DNA of 64,000 nucleotides from Micavibrio_B sp964399985 (GTDB lineage: Bacteria > Pseudomonadota > Alphaproteobacteria > Micavibrionales > Micavibrionaceae): positions 310,001 through 374,000 of the forward strand of contig CAYNRY010000003.1 of NCBI GenBank assembly GCA_964399985.1, given 5' to 3'. Positions 50,159 to 58,835 of the stretch are shown piece after piece. The notes beneath the pieces were generated by a model. The model saw nothing but the letters and a program-made list of their open reading frames with translations. It was not told the DNA's origin and made no database searches. Position numbers and translations under genes: made by a program. The stretch's first letter is position 1. Each line of letters starts with the position of its first letter.

Positions 50159-51662
50159 TGTTCTTGCGCAAATATTCCGCAACGTTATCCAGATGAATAC
50201 GTTCTTGCGCCATCGTGTTGCGTTCACGCACTGTCACTGTTCCGTCTGAAACCGTATCGTTGTCGATTGTAAAGCAATACGGCGTGCCGATCTCATCCTG
50301 ACGCGCATACCGCTTGCCGATATTCTGTTTGATATCCAGATCGACGGCGAATTCCTCACGCAGTTCCAGATAAAGCTTTGTCGCGATAACCGGATGCTCG
50401 TCTTTGGCGGTGAGTGGCAATATCGCCGCTTTTTTCGGGGCGAGCGCCGGATGGAAATTCATATACATGCCCGACGGGCGGTTCGGATCAACCGTATAGG
50501 CTTCGCAAAGAAGGGCGAGAACCCCGCGTGTTAAACCGGCGGCAGGCTCGATGACATGCGGCAGGTATTTTTCATTCGTCACCGGGTCCATATATTCCAG
50601 CTTGGTTTTGGAATGGGTCTGGTGCTGGGTCAGGTCGTAATCGGTACGATAGGCAATGCCTTCGAGTTCGCCAAAGCCCGGCGCCGTAAACGGGAAGCGG
50701 TATTCGATATCGTATGTCTGCTGGGAATAGAAAACCAGTTCGTCGGCATCGTGCGGACGCATAAGAATATCGTCGCTTTTCAGGCCGATTTTTTCCCACC
50801 ATGCTTTGCGCTGCTCAACCCAGAAATCGAACCATTTCTTGGCTTCGGATGGATGGCAGAACCATTCCATTTCCATTTGTTCAAACTCGCGGGAACGGAA
50901 GATAAAGTTGCGCGGGTTTACTTCGTTACGGAAGGCTTTTCCGACTTGGGCGATACCGAATGGCACGCGCACGCGCGATGAATCGAGCACGTTTTTATAA
51001 TTGATAAAAATACCCTGTGCCGTTTCACCGCGAAGATAAACAGTCTGGTCCTGCGTCGCGCCGGTTTTGGATTCAAATAGAAGATTGAAAGCTTTTGGCT
51101 CGGTCATTGTGCCGGGTTCAGATGCATCAGGCCCGATAACATTTTTATAATCGGCAAGATCGACTTTATCGAGTGCAATGGATTCATAATCTTCCGGTGA
51201 TTTGCCGCGTCCCATTTTCTTGACGCGCTTTTTGAAATTTTCTTCATGTGCGTCGCCTTCCTGAATGGCGAGCCATGGCAGACTGCCATCCTTCGCTTTG
51301 TAAACGACCAAATGATCGGCGCGGTATCTTAATTTTGTTTCTTTGCAATCGACCATCGGATCGGTAAACCCGCCGACATGGCCGGACGCCACCCATACTT
51401 CCGGATTTTGAATGATGGCGCTGTCTAAACCGACGATATCGACCGGCAGACCGTCCGGTCCGATCGGCGGGCAGGTGACCATGGATTTCCACCACTGGTC
51501 GCGGACATTGTTTTTTAGCTCGACGCCGAGCGGGCCGTAATCCCAGAAGCCGTTAATCCCGCCATAAATTTCAGAGGCCTGAAAAATAAACCCTCGGCGT
51601 TTGCACAGCGCGACGATATCTTTCATTTCTTTTACAGGGGATGTTTCCGGGGAAGTGCTCAT
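50145..51662 (-). CDS. glyQS: Glycyl-tRNA synthetase, single-chain (alpha2) type
   Basis: A class II synthetase of the dimeric, eukaryote- and archaea-like type, 505 residues. It begins VALCKRRGFIFQASEIYGG, and has YLRGETAQGIFINYKNVL, FRNEVNPRNFIFRSREFEQMEMEWF (motif 2) and a late AGLTRGVLALLCEAY (motif 3). The C-terminal anticodon domain follows. Most alphaproteobacteria use the alpha2-beta2 GlyQ+GlyS enzyme instead. Confidence 0.95.
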   Translation of the reverse strand: MSTSPETSPVKEMKDIVALCKRRGFIFQASEIYGGINGFWDYGPLGVELKNNVRDQWWKSMVTCPPIGPDGLPVDIVGLDSAIIQNPEVWVASGHVGGFTDPMVDCKETKLRYRADHLVVYKAKDGSLPWLAIQEGDAHEENFKKRVKKMGRGKSPEDYESIALDKVDLADYKNVIGPDASEPGTMTEPKAFNLLFESKTGATQDQTVYLRGETAQGIFINYKNVLDSSRVRVPFGIAQVGKAFRNEVNPRNFIFRSREFEQMEMEWFCHPSEAKKWFDFWVEQRKAWWEKIGLKSDDILMRPHDADELVFYSQQTYDIEYRFPFTAPGFGELEGIAYRTDYDLTQHQTHSKTKLEYMDPVTNEKYLPHVIEPAAGLTRGVLALLCEAYTVDPNRPSGMYMNFHPALAPKKAAILPLTAKDEHPVIATKLYLELREEFAVDLDIKQNIGKRYARQDEIGTPYCFTIDNDTVSDGTVTVRERNTMAQERIHLDNVAEYLRKNIKAL

Positions 51663-51737
51663 AAAAACCTCAAATTTATTGGAAGGGCTTTTATAGTCAT
51701 ATTTTTCTGAAAAGTCACGCCCGAGGCTGAAGATACT

Positions 51738-52079
51738 TTAATTAATGATATCGTTCCATAGGCGCTGAACGGCATTCGGGCGGTATCTTTTGGCCGCGAT
51801 TTTCTGCTGGAATGTCAAATTGCCGTTTTTATTCTTTTTAAACTTTGGTGCATCTTTACCGGACCCCGTTTTTTGTGCGGTCAGAGCTTCGCGCATTTTG
51901 CGGGTCATTTCGGCTTTACGCTCTTTTTCCTCTTTAACGGAGCGGATTTCATTACCGGAGCTGCGGGCATTTCCTGTCGTTTTATTATTGCCTTCGCTCC
52001 ATCCGGCAGGGCGGACTTTCTCGGCATGCGCGGGAAGGGCGGCAATCGTGAAAACCAGCAAAGCGAAGAATAATTTCAT
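51738..52079 (-). CDS. Small secreted basic protein, function unknown
   Basis: The start at MKLFFALLVFTIAALPAHA gives a clear signal peptide, whereas a longer upstream frame does not. The mature part of about 95 residues is rich in Lys, Arg and Asn (RKAEMTRKMREALTAQKT) and likely disordered, with a C-terminal RLWNDIIN. No family is recognised. It is divergent from the acetyltransferase gene. Confidence 0.72.
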   Translation of the reverse strand: MKLFFALLVFTIAALPAHAEKVRPAGWSEGNNKTTGNARSSGNEIRSVKEEKERKAEMTRKMREALTAQKTGSGKDAPKFKKNKNGNLTFQQKIAAKRYRPNAVQRLWNDIIN

Positions 52080-52130
52080 AAACGGCAATCTGTGGTTGGG
52101 TTTAGCGACGGCGATGATTATAAATACCAT

Positions 52131-52619
52131 ATGATTGAAATAAAGACAGCACTCTTATCGGATGTGGAAGCTTTGCGCCCTCTCTCAAACGAAGATGGGT
52201 ATTTCGAACGCTGTCTTGAAGAACAGGCCAAGGGCCATCGTGAGCTTATACTGATTTTAAAAGATGGCGTGCTGGCTGGCTATGTCCAGTATCAGCGAAA
52301 GCCGCAGTACCAGCCGTTTCGCAGTCTGGGCATTCCCGAGATTCAGGATTTATACGTTTTGCCTGAATATCGCCAAAATGGTCTGGCGACGAAACTTATT
52401 ATTCACTGTGAAGAAAAAGCTTTAAGTGAAAATCATGACATGATCGGGATTGGCGTGGGACTTTATTCAAATTATGGTAAAGCGCAGCGTCTCTATGTGA
52501 AAATGGGATATGAACCCGATGGCGGCGGGATCGTCTATGAACGCAACTCAGTCATGCCGGGACAGTTGTATAAAGTAGATGATGAGCTTTGCCTCATGAT
52601 GATCAAGCGGTTAGTATAG
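52131..52619 (+). CDS. GNAT-family N-acetyltransferase
   Basis: The acetyl-CoA binding motif is IQDLYVLPEYRQNGLATKLI (motif A with RxxGLAT), followed by GIGVGLYSNYGKAQRLYVKMGYEPDG, the usual motif B. Length is 162 residues from the ATG at 52131, which is used because the first conserved strand begins there. The acceptor substrate is unknown. It is followed by ppdK after 28 bases. Confidence 0.9.
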   Translation: MIEIKTALLSDVEALRPLSNEDGYFERCLEEQAKGHRELILILKDGVLAGYVQYQRKPQYQPFRSLGIPEIQDLYVLPEYRQNGLATKLIIHCEEKALSENHDMIGIGVGLYSNYGKAQRLYVKMGYEPDGGGIVYERNSVMPGQLYKVDDELCLMMIKRLV

Positions 52620-52647
52620 CGGCATCATTTTTCTCGGGAGTTTTTAT

Positions 52648-55323
52648 ATGACTAAATGGACCTATACCTTTGGTGGCGATAAATCTGAAGGCGATAGCTC
52701 GATGCGCAATCTGCTCGGCGGCAAAGGCGCGAATTTAGCCGAAATGGCGTCGCTCGGCCTGCCGGTTCCTCCCGGGTTTACGATCACGACTGAAGTCTGC
52801 ACCCACTTCTACAAAAACGGAAAACAATATCCGGCGGAACTGAAGCAACAGGTTTCTGACGCCATTAAATTCATCGAACAATCTGTCGGCATGACCTTCG
52901 GCGATGCGGTTAATCCGCTTCTGGTTTCGGTCCGCTCCGGCGCGCGCGCCTCGATGCCCGGCATGATGGATACGGTGCTTAATCTGGGGCTCAACAGCCA
53001 GACCGTCGAAGGTCTGGCCAAAAAATCCGGCGATGAAAGATTTGCCTGGGACTCATACCGCCGCTTTATCCAGATGTATGGCGATGTCGTGCTCGAAGTG
53101 TCGCATGACGATTTCGAAGACATTCTCGAAGACTATAAGCGCGATCACAAAATTACCAACGATACTGAGATCACGGCGGATGGCTGGAAAGAAATCGTTG
53201 CCGATTATAAAGAACTGGTCAATCGCTCGCTTGGGCGTCCGTTTCCTGAAGACCCTCAGGAACAATTATGGGGTGCCATCGGCGCGGTCTTCACGTCATG
53301 GATGACGCCGCGCGCGGTCACCTATCGCCGCATTCATTCCATCCCCGAAGAATGGGGGACGGCGGTCAATGTGCAATCGATGGTCTTCGGGAATATGGGC
53401 GAAGATTGTTCGACAGGCGTTGCCTTTACCCGCGATCCGTCGACGGGCGAGAATTATTTCTACGGGGAATATTTGATTAACGCGCAAGGCGAAGACGTCG
53501 TCGCCGGTATCCGCACGCCGCAACCGCTCTCGATCAAGGCGAAGGAAAAAGAATCCCTGACCACGCCAAGCATGGAAGAAACCATGCCGCAAGTCTTCGC
53601 GCAGTTGAACGATGTGCGCCTGAAGCTCGAGAAACATTACCGCGATATTCAGGATATCGAATTCACGGTGCAGCAAGGCAAGCTCTATATGCTACAAACA
53701 CGCGCCGGAAAACGCACGGCGGCGGCGGCGCTGAAAATCGCGGTCGATATGGTGAATGAAGGATTGATTACGAAAGACGAGGCTTTGCTGCGCCTCGATG
53801 CGTCAGCGCTGGATCAATTGCTGCACCCGACCCTCAATCCGAAAGCGAAGAAAGAAATTATCGCGAAAGGCTTGCCGGCTTCTCCGGGCGCGGCGAGCGG
53901 TATTGTTGTTTTTAATTCCGATGAAGCCGAGATTAAGGCGAAAGCCGGGCAGGATGTCATCTTGGTCCGCATTGAAACCTCGCCGGAAGATATTCACGGC
54001 ATGCATGCGGCAAAAGGAATTTTGACCACACGCGGCGGCATGACATCTCACGCGGCGGTGGTCGCGCGAGGTATGGGCCGTCCTTGCGTGGCGGGCGCTG
54101 GTTCCATTCAGGTCGATTACGCGAACAAGGTTTTTAAAACGGGCGGCGTTGAAATCCGCGAAGGTGAATTGCTGACGATCGACGGTGCCAAAGGCGAAAT
54201 TATTAAAGGCCGCGTAGAAACACTACAGCCGGAATTGTCGGGCGATTTTACGACTATCATGAAATGGGCGGATGAAACGCGCCGCATGCAGGTGCGGGCC
54301 AATGCCGAAACGCCGGACGATGCGCGGGTTGCGCGTGATTTCGGTGCGGAAGGGATCGGGTTGTGCCGGACCGAACATATGTTCTTCGAACCCTCCCGCA
54401 TTCAAAATGTGCGTGAAATGATCTTTGCCGAAAATTCATCCGCGCGTGCAAAGGCACTGGCGAAGTTATTGCCGGAACAGCGCAAGGATTTTGCCGAGCT
54501 GTTCACCATCATGAAAGGCCTGCCGGTCACGATCCGTCTGCTCGATCCGCCTTTGCATGAATTCCTGCCGCATGAAGAAAAAGAGATTGGGGAGTTTGCC
54601 AAGCTGGCGAATTTATCCGATGACATGGTCAAGCGCCGTTTGAATGAACTTCAAGAATCCAATCCCATGCTCGGCCATCGCGGTTGCCGCCTCGGTATTA
54701 CCTATCCTGAAATTTACGAGATGCAGGCCGTGGCGATTTTCGAAGCGGCGGTTGAGGTCGGCGATGTCATACCCGAAATCATGATCCCGCTGATCGTGGC
54801 GAAGGATGAACTCAAAGTCCTGAAGAACATTGTCGATAAAGCGGCGAAACAGGTATTCGAAAAAGCGGGCAAGACGCTCGATTATATCGTCGGCACGATG
54901 ATTGAATTACCGCGCGCGGCCTTGATGGCGCATGAAATAGCGGAAGAAGCGGCGTTCTTCAGCTTCGGCACGAACGATCTGACGCAAACCACGCTCGGGA
55001 TGAGCCGCGACGATGCGGGCTCTTTCCTGCCTTTCTATGTCGAGAAAAACCTTTTCCTGAAAGACCCGTTCGTGTCGCTGGATCAGGAAGGCGTCGGACA
55101 ACTGATTGAAATGGCCTGTGACAAAGGCCGCAAAACCCGCGCCGATATCAAGCTCGGTATCTGCGGCGAACATGGCGGCGACCCGGACTCGATCGATTTC
55201 TGCGAACGCGCCGGATTGAATTATGTGTCCTGCTCCGCTTTCCGCGTGCCGATTGCACGCCTCGCCGCAGCCCAAGCGGCGGTGCGTAACAAGGCGCAAG
55301 CAAAGGCGAAGAAAGCGGCTTGA
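52648..55323 (+). CDS. ppdK: Pyruvate, phosphate dikinase
   Basis: PpdK interconverts pyruvate, ATP and phosphate with phosphoenolpyruvate, AMP and pyrophosphate. The nucleotide-binding start GGKGANLAEMASLGLPVPPGF, the phosphohistidine motif TTRGGMTSHAAVVARGMG, the TIM-barrel end GICGEHGGDP and a basic Ala-Lys tail are seen in 891 residues. It serves gluconeogenesis in organisms that lack or supplement PEP synthase. The stop overlaps the next start (TGATG). Confidence 0.98.
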   Translation: MTKWTYTFGGDKSEGDSSMRNLLGGKGANLAEMASLGLPVPPGFTITTEVCTHFYKNGKQYPAELKQQVSDAIKFIEQSVGMTFGDAVNPLLVSVRSGARASMPGMMDTVLNLGLNSQTVEGLAKKSGDERFAWDSYRRFIQMYGDVVLEVSHDDFEDILEDYKRDHKITNDTEITADGWKEIVADYKELVNRSLGRPFPEDPQEQLWGAIGAVFTSWMTPRAVTYRRIHSIPEEWGTAVNVQSMVFGNMGEDCSTGVAFTRDPSTGENYFYGEYLINAQGEDVVAGIRTPQPLSIKAKEKESLTTPSMEETMPQVFAQLNDVRLKLEKHYRDIQDIEFTVQQGKLYMLQTRAGKRTAAAALKIAVDMVNEGLITKDEALLRLDASALDQLLHPTLNPKAKKEIIAKGLPASPGAASGIVVFNSDEAEIKAKAGQDVILVRIETSPEDIHGMHAAKGILTTRGGMTSHAAVVARGMGRPCVAGAGSIQVDYANKVFKTGGVEIREGELLTIDGAKGEIIKGRVETLQPELSGDFTTIMKWADETRRMQVRANAETPDDARVARDFGAEGIGLCRTEHMFFEPSRIQNVREMIFAENSSARAKALAKLLPEQRKDFAELFTIMKGLPVTIRLLDPPLHEFLPHEEKEIGEFAKLANLSDDMVKRRLNELQESNPMLGHRGCRLGITYPEIYEMQAVAIFEAAVEVGDVIPEIMIPLIVAKDELKVLKNIVDKAAKQVFEKAGKTLDYIVGTMIELPRAALMAHEIAEEAAFFSFGTNDLTQTTLGMSRDDAGSFLPFYVEKNLFLKDPFVSLDQEGVGQLIEMACDKGRKTRADIKLGICGEHGGDPDSIDFCERAGLNYVSCSAFRVPIARLAAAQAAVRNKAQAKAKKAA

Positions 55324-55748
55324 TGAATTTTGAAAGATTTAAAACCAAGCAAGTAAAAGTTTTATCTAATATCTGCTGCATTCTTTTAATTGCTTGGCTA
55401 ATTTATTTTATTTATTCGATTTACCAAAGTGATTTGGAAGAGAAATTGTTCCAAAAGCCTATAATCCATGCATGTAAAGAATGCGTCAAAATCTGTGAAG
55501 ATGAGTTTTTTAAAAGCGATCTTTGTAAAGATTTTATAAGAAACCAAAATTCTAGTTCGGTAGAGTTTAAATTTGAAGGTGAATATATCTACAGGTCTGC
55601 GCGTGTTAATGATGGGTCGATAATTAAATATGATTCTGAAACAGGCAATGTCATCGAGACATGTGGTTTCTGGATAGGAGTGATGACACAAAAAAAGCCG
55701 CCTTGCGCTACTCCTGAAGAATTGGAAGAGGCGCGTAAGAATATGTAA
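55323..55748 (+). CDS. Membrane-anchored cysteine-rich hypothetical protein
   Basis: A 141-residue protein, AT-rich compared with neighbours, with one transmembrane helix (ICCILLIAWLIYFIYSIY, about residues 17-34). The outside part has clustered cysteines (HACKECVKICEDEF, SDLCKDF, ETCGFW, PPCATP). Six cysteines in a short domain suggest disulphides or metal. Its start overlaps the ppdK stop, so it is likely co-translated with that gene. I do not know its function. Confidence 0.65.
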   Translation: MNFERFKTKQVKVLSNICCILLIAWLIYFIYSIYQSDLEEKLFQKPIIHACKECVKICEDEFFKSDLCKDFIRNQNSSSVEFKFEGEYIYRSARVNDGSIIKYDSETGNVIETCGFWIGVMTQKKPPCATPEELEEARKNM

Positions 55749-55800
55749 TGGCCGAATGCCTATAAATATTTTCCTGAGTTGTGGAAATCCGAAGCAAAAA

Positions 55801-56529
55801 TCAAATAACTGAAGGTGACCCCCCTCCCGACCTCCCCCCTTGTAAGGGGGGAGGATTAAGGTGGGGGGATATAATTTGAATCGATTCCAAAAATTCTTGG
55901 GTGTTCTTAACCGTATAATCGGCAAAAGCTGAAGCCTGCGCCACCAGTTTCGTCGGTCTGAAAATCGTCGTCATGCCGGCTTTTTTTGCCGCTTCGACGC
56001 CGAGCGGGTCGTCTTCGATGGCGAGGCATTCGGTAGCGGAAACCTGAACGTTGAAAATTTCTGACATTCTTTTTATCGCTGCAAGATAGGGCGCGGGGTC
56101 GGGCTTTCTTCCGTCGTAATCTTCCTTGCACAGAATGAATTTGAAATATTTCTCGGTGCCGAGCGCTTCATGCGCAGGCAGAACGGAGGATTTTCTTCCG
56201 TTGGATACGACGCATTGCTTAAACCCCTTATCATGGAAATAATCGAGCGCTTCCTTGACGCCGTCCATAAATTCAAGCCTATGGGCATTCGCCGCATACC
56301 ATTCGTCGATCTCGGAAAGATACTGACCTTGCGGCGCAACCAAACCCAGCTCGGCGGTCAGCCATTCCCAGTTTTGCTGCCCGTTATTGTGATGTATTTT
56401 GGTTTTATATTTATCATCGAGCGTGATGCCGTATTTTTGCAGCGTCGTAACATGCTTCGCCCAATGCAAGGCGAAGGTGTCGATCAATGTATTATCACTG
56501 TCCCAGAAGATGTATTTTATTTGGTTCAT
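55801..56529 (-). CDS. HAD-superfamily hydrolase
   Basis: The catalytic DxD motif is IFWDSDNTLID (Asp10, Asp12), with the later SNGRKSS, Lys-containing region and the AIEDDPLGVEAAKKAG motif IV. It is a phosphatase-like enzyme such as phosphoglycolate or nucleotide phosphatase, substrate unknown. The last about 22 residues (HLNPPPLQGGRSGGGSPS) are encoded by a palindromic repeat and are probably not part of the enzyme fold. Confidence 0.85.
   Translation of the reverse strand: MNQIKYIFWDSDNTLIDTFALHWAKHVTTLQKYGITLDDKYKTKIHHNNGQQNWEWLTAELGLVAPQGQYLSEIDEWYAANAHRLEFMDGVKEALDYFHDKGFKQCVVSNGRKSSVLPAHEALGTEKYFKFILCKEDYDGRKPDPAPYLAAIKRMSEIFNVQVSATECLAIEDDPLGVEAAKKAGMTTIFRPTKLVAQASAFADYTVKNTQEFLESIQIISPHLNPPPLQGGRSGGGSPSVI
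55818..55866. repeat. Palindromic repeat, CCTCCCCCCTT type, inside the HAD gene end
   Basis: CCTCCCCCCTT and AAGGGGGGAGG form a perfect 11-bp stem with a 2-base loop, flanked by CCCCCCTCCC and GGTGGGGGG that also pair. The element lies within the final codons of the HAD-family gene and is read as protein. Confidence 0.8.
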
Positions 56530-56544
56530 TCTAAAGCACAGTCG

Positions 56545-57450
56545 TTACTTCGTCTGCTTAATCACCGACATCGCCGTTGTGATCATACCTGCGACATCTG
56601 CCGTATTTGCCGGAATGATCATCGTGTTATTCGTCTTGGCGAGTTTTTCAAAGGCGTCGACATAACGCTCGGCGACTTTCAGATTGACCGCTTCATAGCC
56701 GCCGGGGATTTGAATGGAAGAGGCGACCTTGGCAATGGCATCGGCTGTCGCATCGGCGACGAGACGCAAAGCGGTCGCTTCCCCTTCGGCTTCGTTGACA
56801 GCGGCGGCGCGTTCACCTTCGGATTGGGCGATAGCGGCGGAGCGTTCACCTTCGGCGAGGTTGATCTGCTCCTGACGCTTCCCTTCAGATTGCGCGATCA
56901 AAGCTCGCTTTTCACGCTCGGCGGTGATTTGCGCCTGCATGGCGCGCAGAATTTCCTGTGGCGGAGTTAAGTCTTTAATTTCATAGCGCAGGACTTTTAC
57001 GCCCCAATTGGCGGCGGCTTCGTCGATGGCGGCAACGATGGTCGTGTTGATGATGTCGCGCTCTTCGAAGGTGCGGTCAAGTTCGAGCTTACCGATTACG
57101 GAGCGAAGTGTTGTCTGTGCTAATTGGGTAATGGCCACTACATAATCCTGCGAGCCGTAAGACGCTTTGTAAGGGTCTGTGACTTGAAAATACATGACGC
57201 CATCGACTTTTAACTGCGAGTTATCGCGCGTGACGCAAACCTGTGCCGGAACGTCGAGCGGAATTTCTTTCAATGAATGCGTATAACGAATGACATCGAC
57301 GAACGGGATGATGATATTGATACCCGGCTGCAAAATGGCATTGAACTTGCCGAGACGCTCGACGACTTTTGCCTGTTGCTGCGGGACGATCTTCACGCCT
57401 TTGAAAACGATAACAAGAACGATAAAAGCGAATACAATTGCGGCTTCCAT
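56545..57450 (-). CDS. qmcA: SPFH/stomatin-like membrane protein (QmcA-type)
   Basis: A membrane anchor (VFAFIVLVIVFKGVKIV) is followed by the SPFH/Band 7 domain (QAKVVERLGKFNAILQPGIN, then DLTPPQEILRAM) and a long coiled coil (residues about 195-245; AEGERSAAIAQSEGERAAA repeats). Such proteins form membrane rings. The partner NfeD gene lies directly upstream with a TAATG overlap, as is usual for this pair. Confidence 0.92.
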   Translation of the reverse strand: MEAAIVFAFIVLVIVFKGVKIVPQQQAKVVERLGKFNAILQPGINIIIPFVDVIRYTHSLKEIPLDVPAQVCVTRDNSQLKVDGVMYFQVTDPYKASYGSQDYVVAITQLAQTTLRSVIGKLELDRTFEERDIINTTIVAAIDEAAANWGVKVLRYEIKDLTPPQEILRAMQAQITAEREKRALIAQSEGKRQEQINLAEGERSAAIAQSEGERAAAVNEAEGEATALRLVADATADAIAKVASSIQIPGGYEAVNLKVAERYVDAFEKLAKTNNTMIIPANTADVAGMITTAMSVIKQTK

Positions 57451-57893
57451 TAGAGGATATCTCCTGTGATTTTAGATGTAAGGTATAGGGTAGAACCATC
57501 TATTTTGGAGATGGTGTAAGTCTTGGCGGCGTCGGCAATAGTGCCGTCATCTATCTTAGCATCCCATCGCGCGCCGCGCAGCAAGACATGCAATTTTCCA
57601 TCTGGATCGATAGAAGCGATTTTTACTTCGGACCCGATATCCATGTTCAGGCTTGGATTGGCGCGATGATCGGGATGCAGCTTTTCGGGTTTGTATTTAT
57701 TTAATAAAAACCAGCCGGCGAGGGTAACAAGGGCGGCGGCTAAAACTTGGACGATATCGTTAAACCCTGTCGCGGCCAGACCTGACGCGACCAAAGCGCC
57801 TATACCGGCGAGTAAAAGATAAAACGATAAAGTGAATATTTCGGCAATGATGAGAGATGCCGATATCAAAAGCCAAAAAAGCCATGCCGTCAT
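57450..57893 (-). CDS. NfeD-like membrane protein
   Basis: A 147-residue protein with three hydrophobic segments (WLFWLLISASLIIAEIF and ALLTLAGWFLL-like regions) and a C-terminal OB-fold domain (GSEVKIASIDPDGKLHVLLRGARWDAKID), the short NfeD form. NfeD proteins work with an SPFH partner, here the following gene, whose start overlaps its stop. It is short enough to lack a protease domain. Confidence 0.9.
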   Translation of the reverse strand: MTAWLFWLLISASLIIAEIFTLSFYLLLAGIGALVASGLAATGFNDIVQVLAAALVTLAGWFLLNKYKPEKLHPDHRANPSLNMDIGSEVKIASIDPDGKLHVLLRGARWDAKIDDGTIADAAKTYTISKIDGSTLYLTSKITGDIL

Positions 57894-57907
57894 ATTACAA
57901 ATCCCTG

Positions 57908-58645
57908 TTATTCTATGCCTATATCTAGCATATAAAAGCCATCCACGGGAGGGGGTAAACTCTCGTCTTTTAACAGGGCAAGGCCGATATTCTGGTTGGA
58001 AGATCGCATTTCGCCGATATTTTTGCCCTGATAGGCGAGGGGCACGCCGCTTATCGGTGTTAGCTCTTCAAACTTCACTGGGAAGAGGTGTTTTTTTGAC
58101 AGGCCGCGATGGTGAATACGGGCGGTCAGTTCCTGCCCGACATAGCATCCTTTATTATAATCGATAGCATCCTCCATGTTCAGCTCTGCCAGCGTCGATT
58201 TTTCGATTTCGGCGTCGCGGCTGCCATCGGCCATAGAAAGTGATATGCGAAGCTTGTCCCAGACATCAAAACTTTCCTGCGGAAGATCGGGCTTATCGAA
58301 AGATCGCGTGCCTAAAGAAGTATTATCTTTTAAAATCGCATAGACCGGATTTTCTTCTATCGCTTCTAATGTCACTTTCGATCTCAGGCGATACATTGTC
58401 AGGCGTTTCAATAAATCCTTAGTTCTCTCGCCGCCTTCGCAATCAAGCAGGTAGCTGTCTCCGTCTTTGGAGATAAAGAAGTCATGCAAAAACTTGCCTT
58501 GCGGCGATAGCAGACAGGCATGGCCCATTTTGTTCATATCCTGCGTGACTATATTTTGCAGGAATTTAAAGCCGTCCTCGCCGCCGACCTTTATCAGGCC
58601 GCGATTGGGGAGTTCGACGAAGCAGGGTGTGATTTGAAAAGTCAT
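57908..58645 (-). CDS. ygfZ: Folate-binding YgfZ/GcvT-fold protein
   Basis: YgfZ binds tetrahydrofolate and helps maintain iron-sulphur enzymes such as the tRNA methylthiotransferase MiaB. The diagnostic KGCYVGQELTARIHHRG is at about residues 160-176. At 245 residues it is a short member. The start is close to a palindromic repeat that separates it from the glycosyltransferase gene. Confidence 0.92.
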   Translation of the reverse strand: MTFQITPCFVELPNRGLIKVGGEDGFKFLQNIVTQDMNKMGHACLLSPQGKFLHDFFISKDGDSYLLDCEGGERTKDLLKRLTMYRLRSKVTLEAIEENPVYAILKDNTSLGTRSFDKPDLPQESFDVWDKLRISLSMADGSRDAEIEKSTLAELNMEDAIDYNKGCYVGQELTARIHHRGLSKKHLFPVKFEELTPISGVPLAYQGKNIGEMRSSNQNIGLALLKDESLPPPVDGFYMLDIGIE

Positions 58646-58665
58646 AGATATACTATAACTATACA

Positions 58666-58791
58666 GTCATTCCGGCGAAAGCGGCAAATGGTAACCGCAA
58701 ATATATGCAAATATACTCATCGTCATCCCGTTGAAAAAACGGGATCCAGATAACGCCGCACCGCCTGGATTCCGGCTTTCGCCGGAATGAC
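58666..58791. repeat. Composite palindromic repeat between ygfZ and the glycosyltransferase gene
   Basis: Outer arms GTCATTCCGGCGAAAGC and GCTTTCGCCGGAATGAC are exactly complementary. Between them lies a second hairpin, ATCCCGTT-GAAAA-AACGGGAT. It is related to the repeat at 32634. Just after it (58801-58820) is a half-copy of the 39707 family. Confidence 0.85.
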
Positions 58792-58835
58792 GGGTATTTT
58801 CTATTTGTTTCTATTTGTGGTAAGAAATTCCCAAG

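Noticed and set aside
56170..56970. 266-codon plus-strand frame over the HAD and SPFH genes
   Set aside because: It is antisense across two real genes and their junction, with low-complexity content from the coiled-coil repeats.
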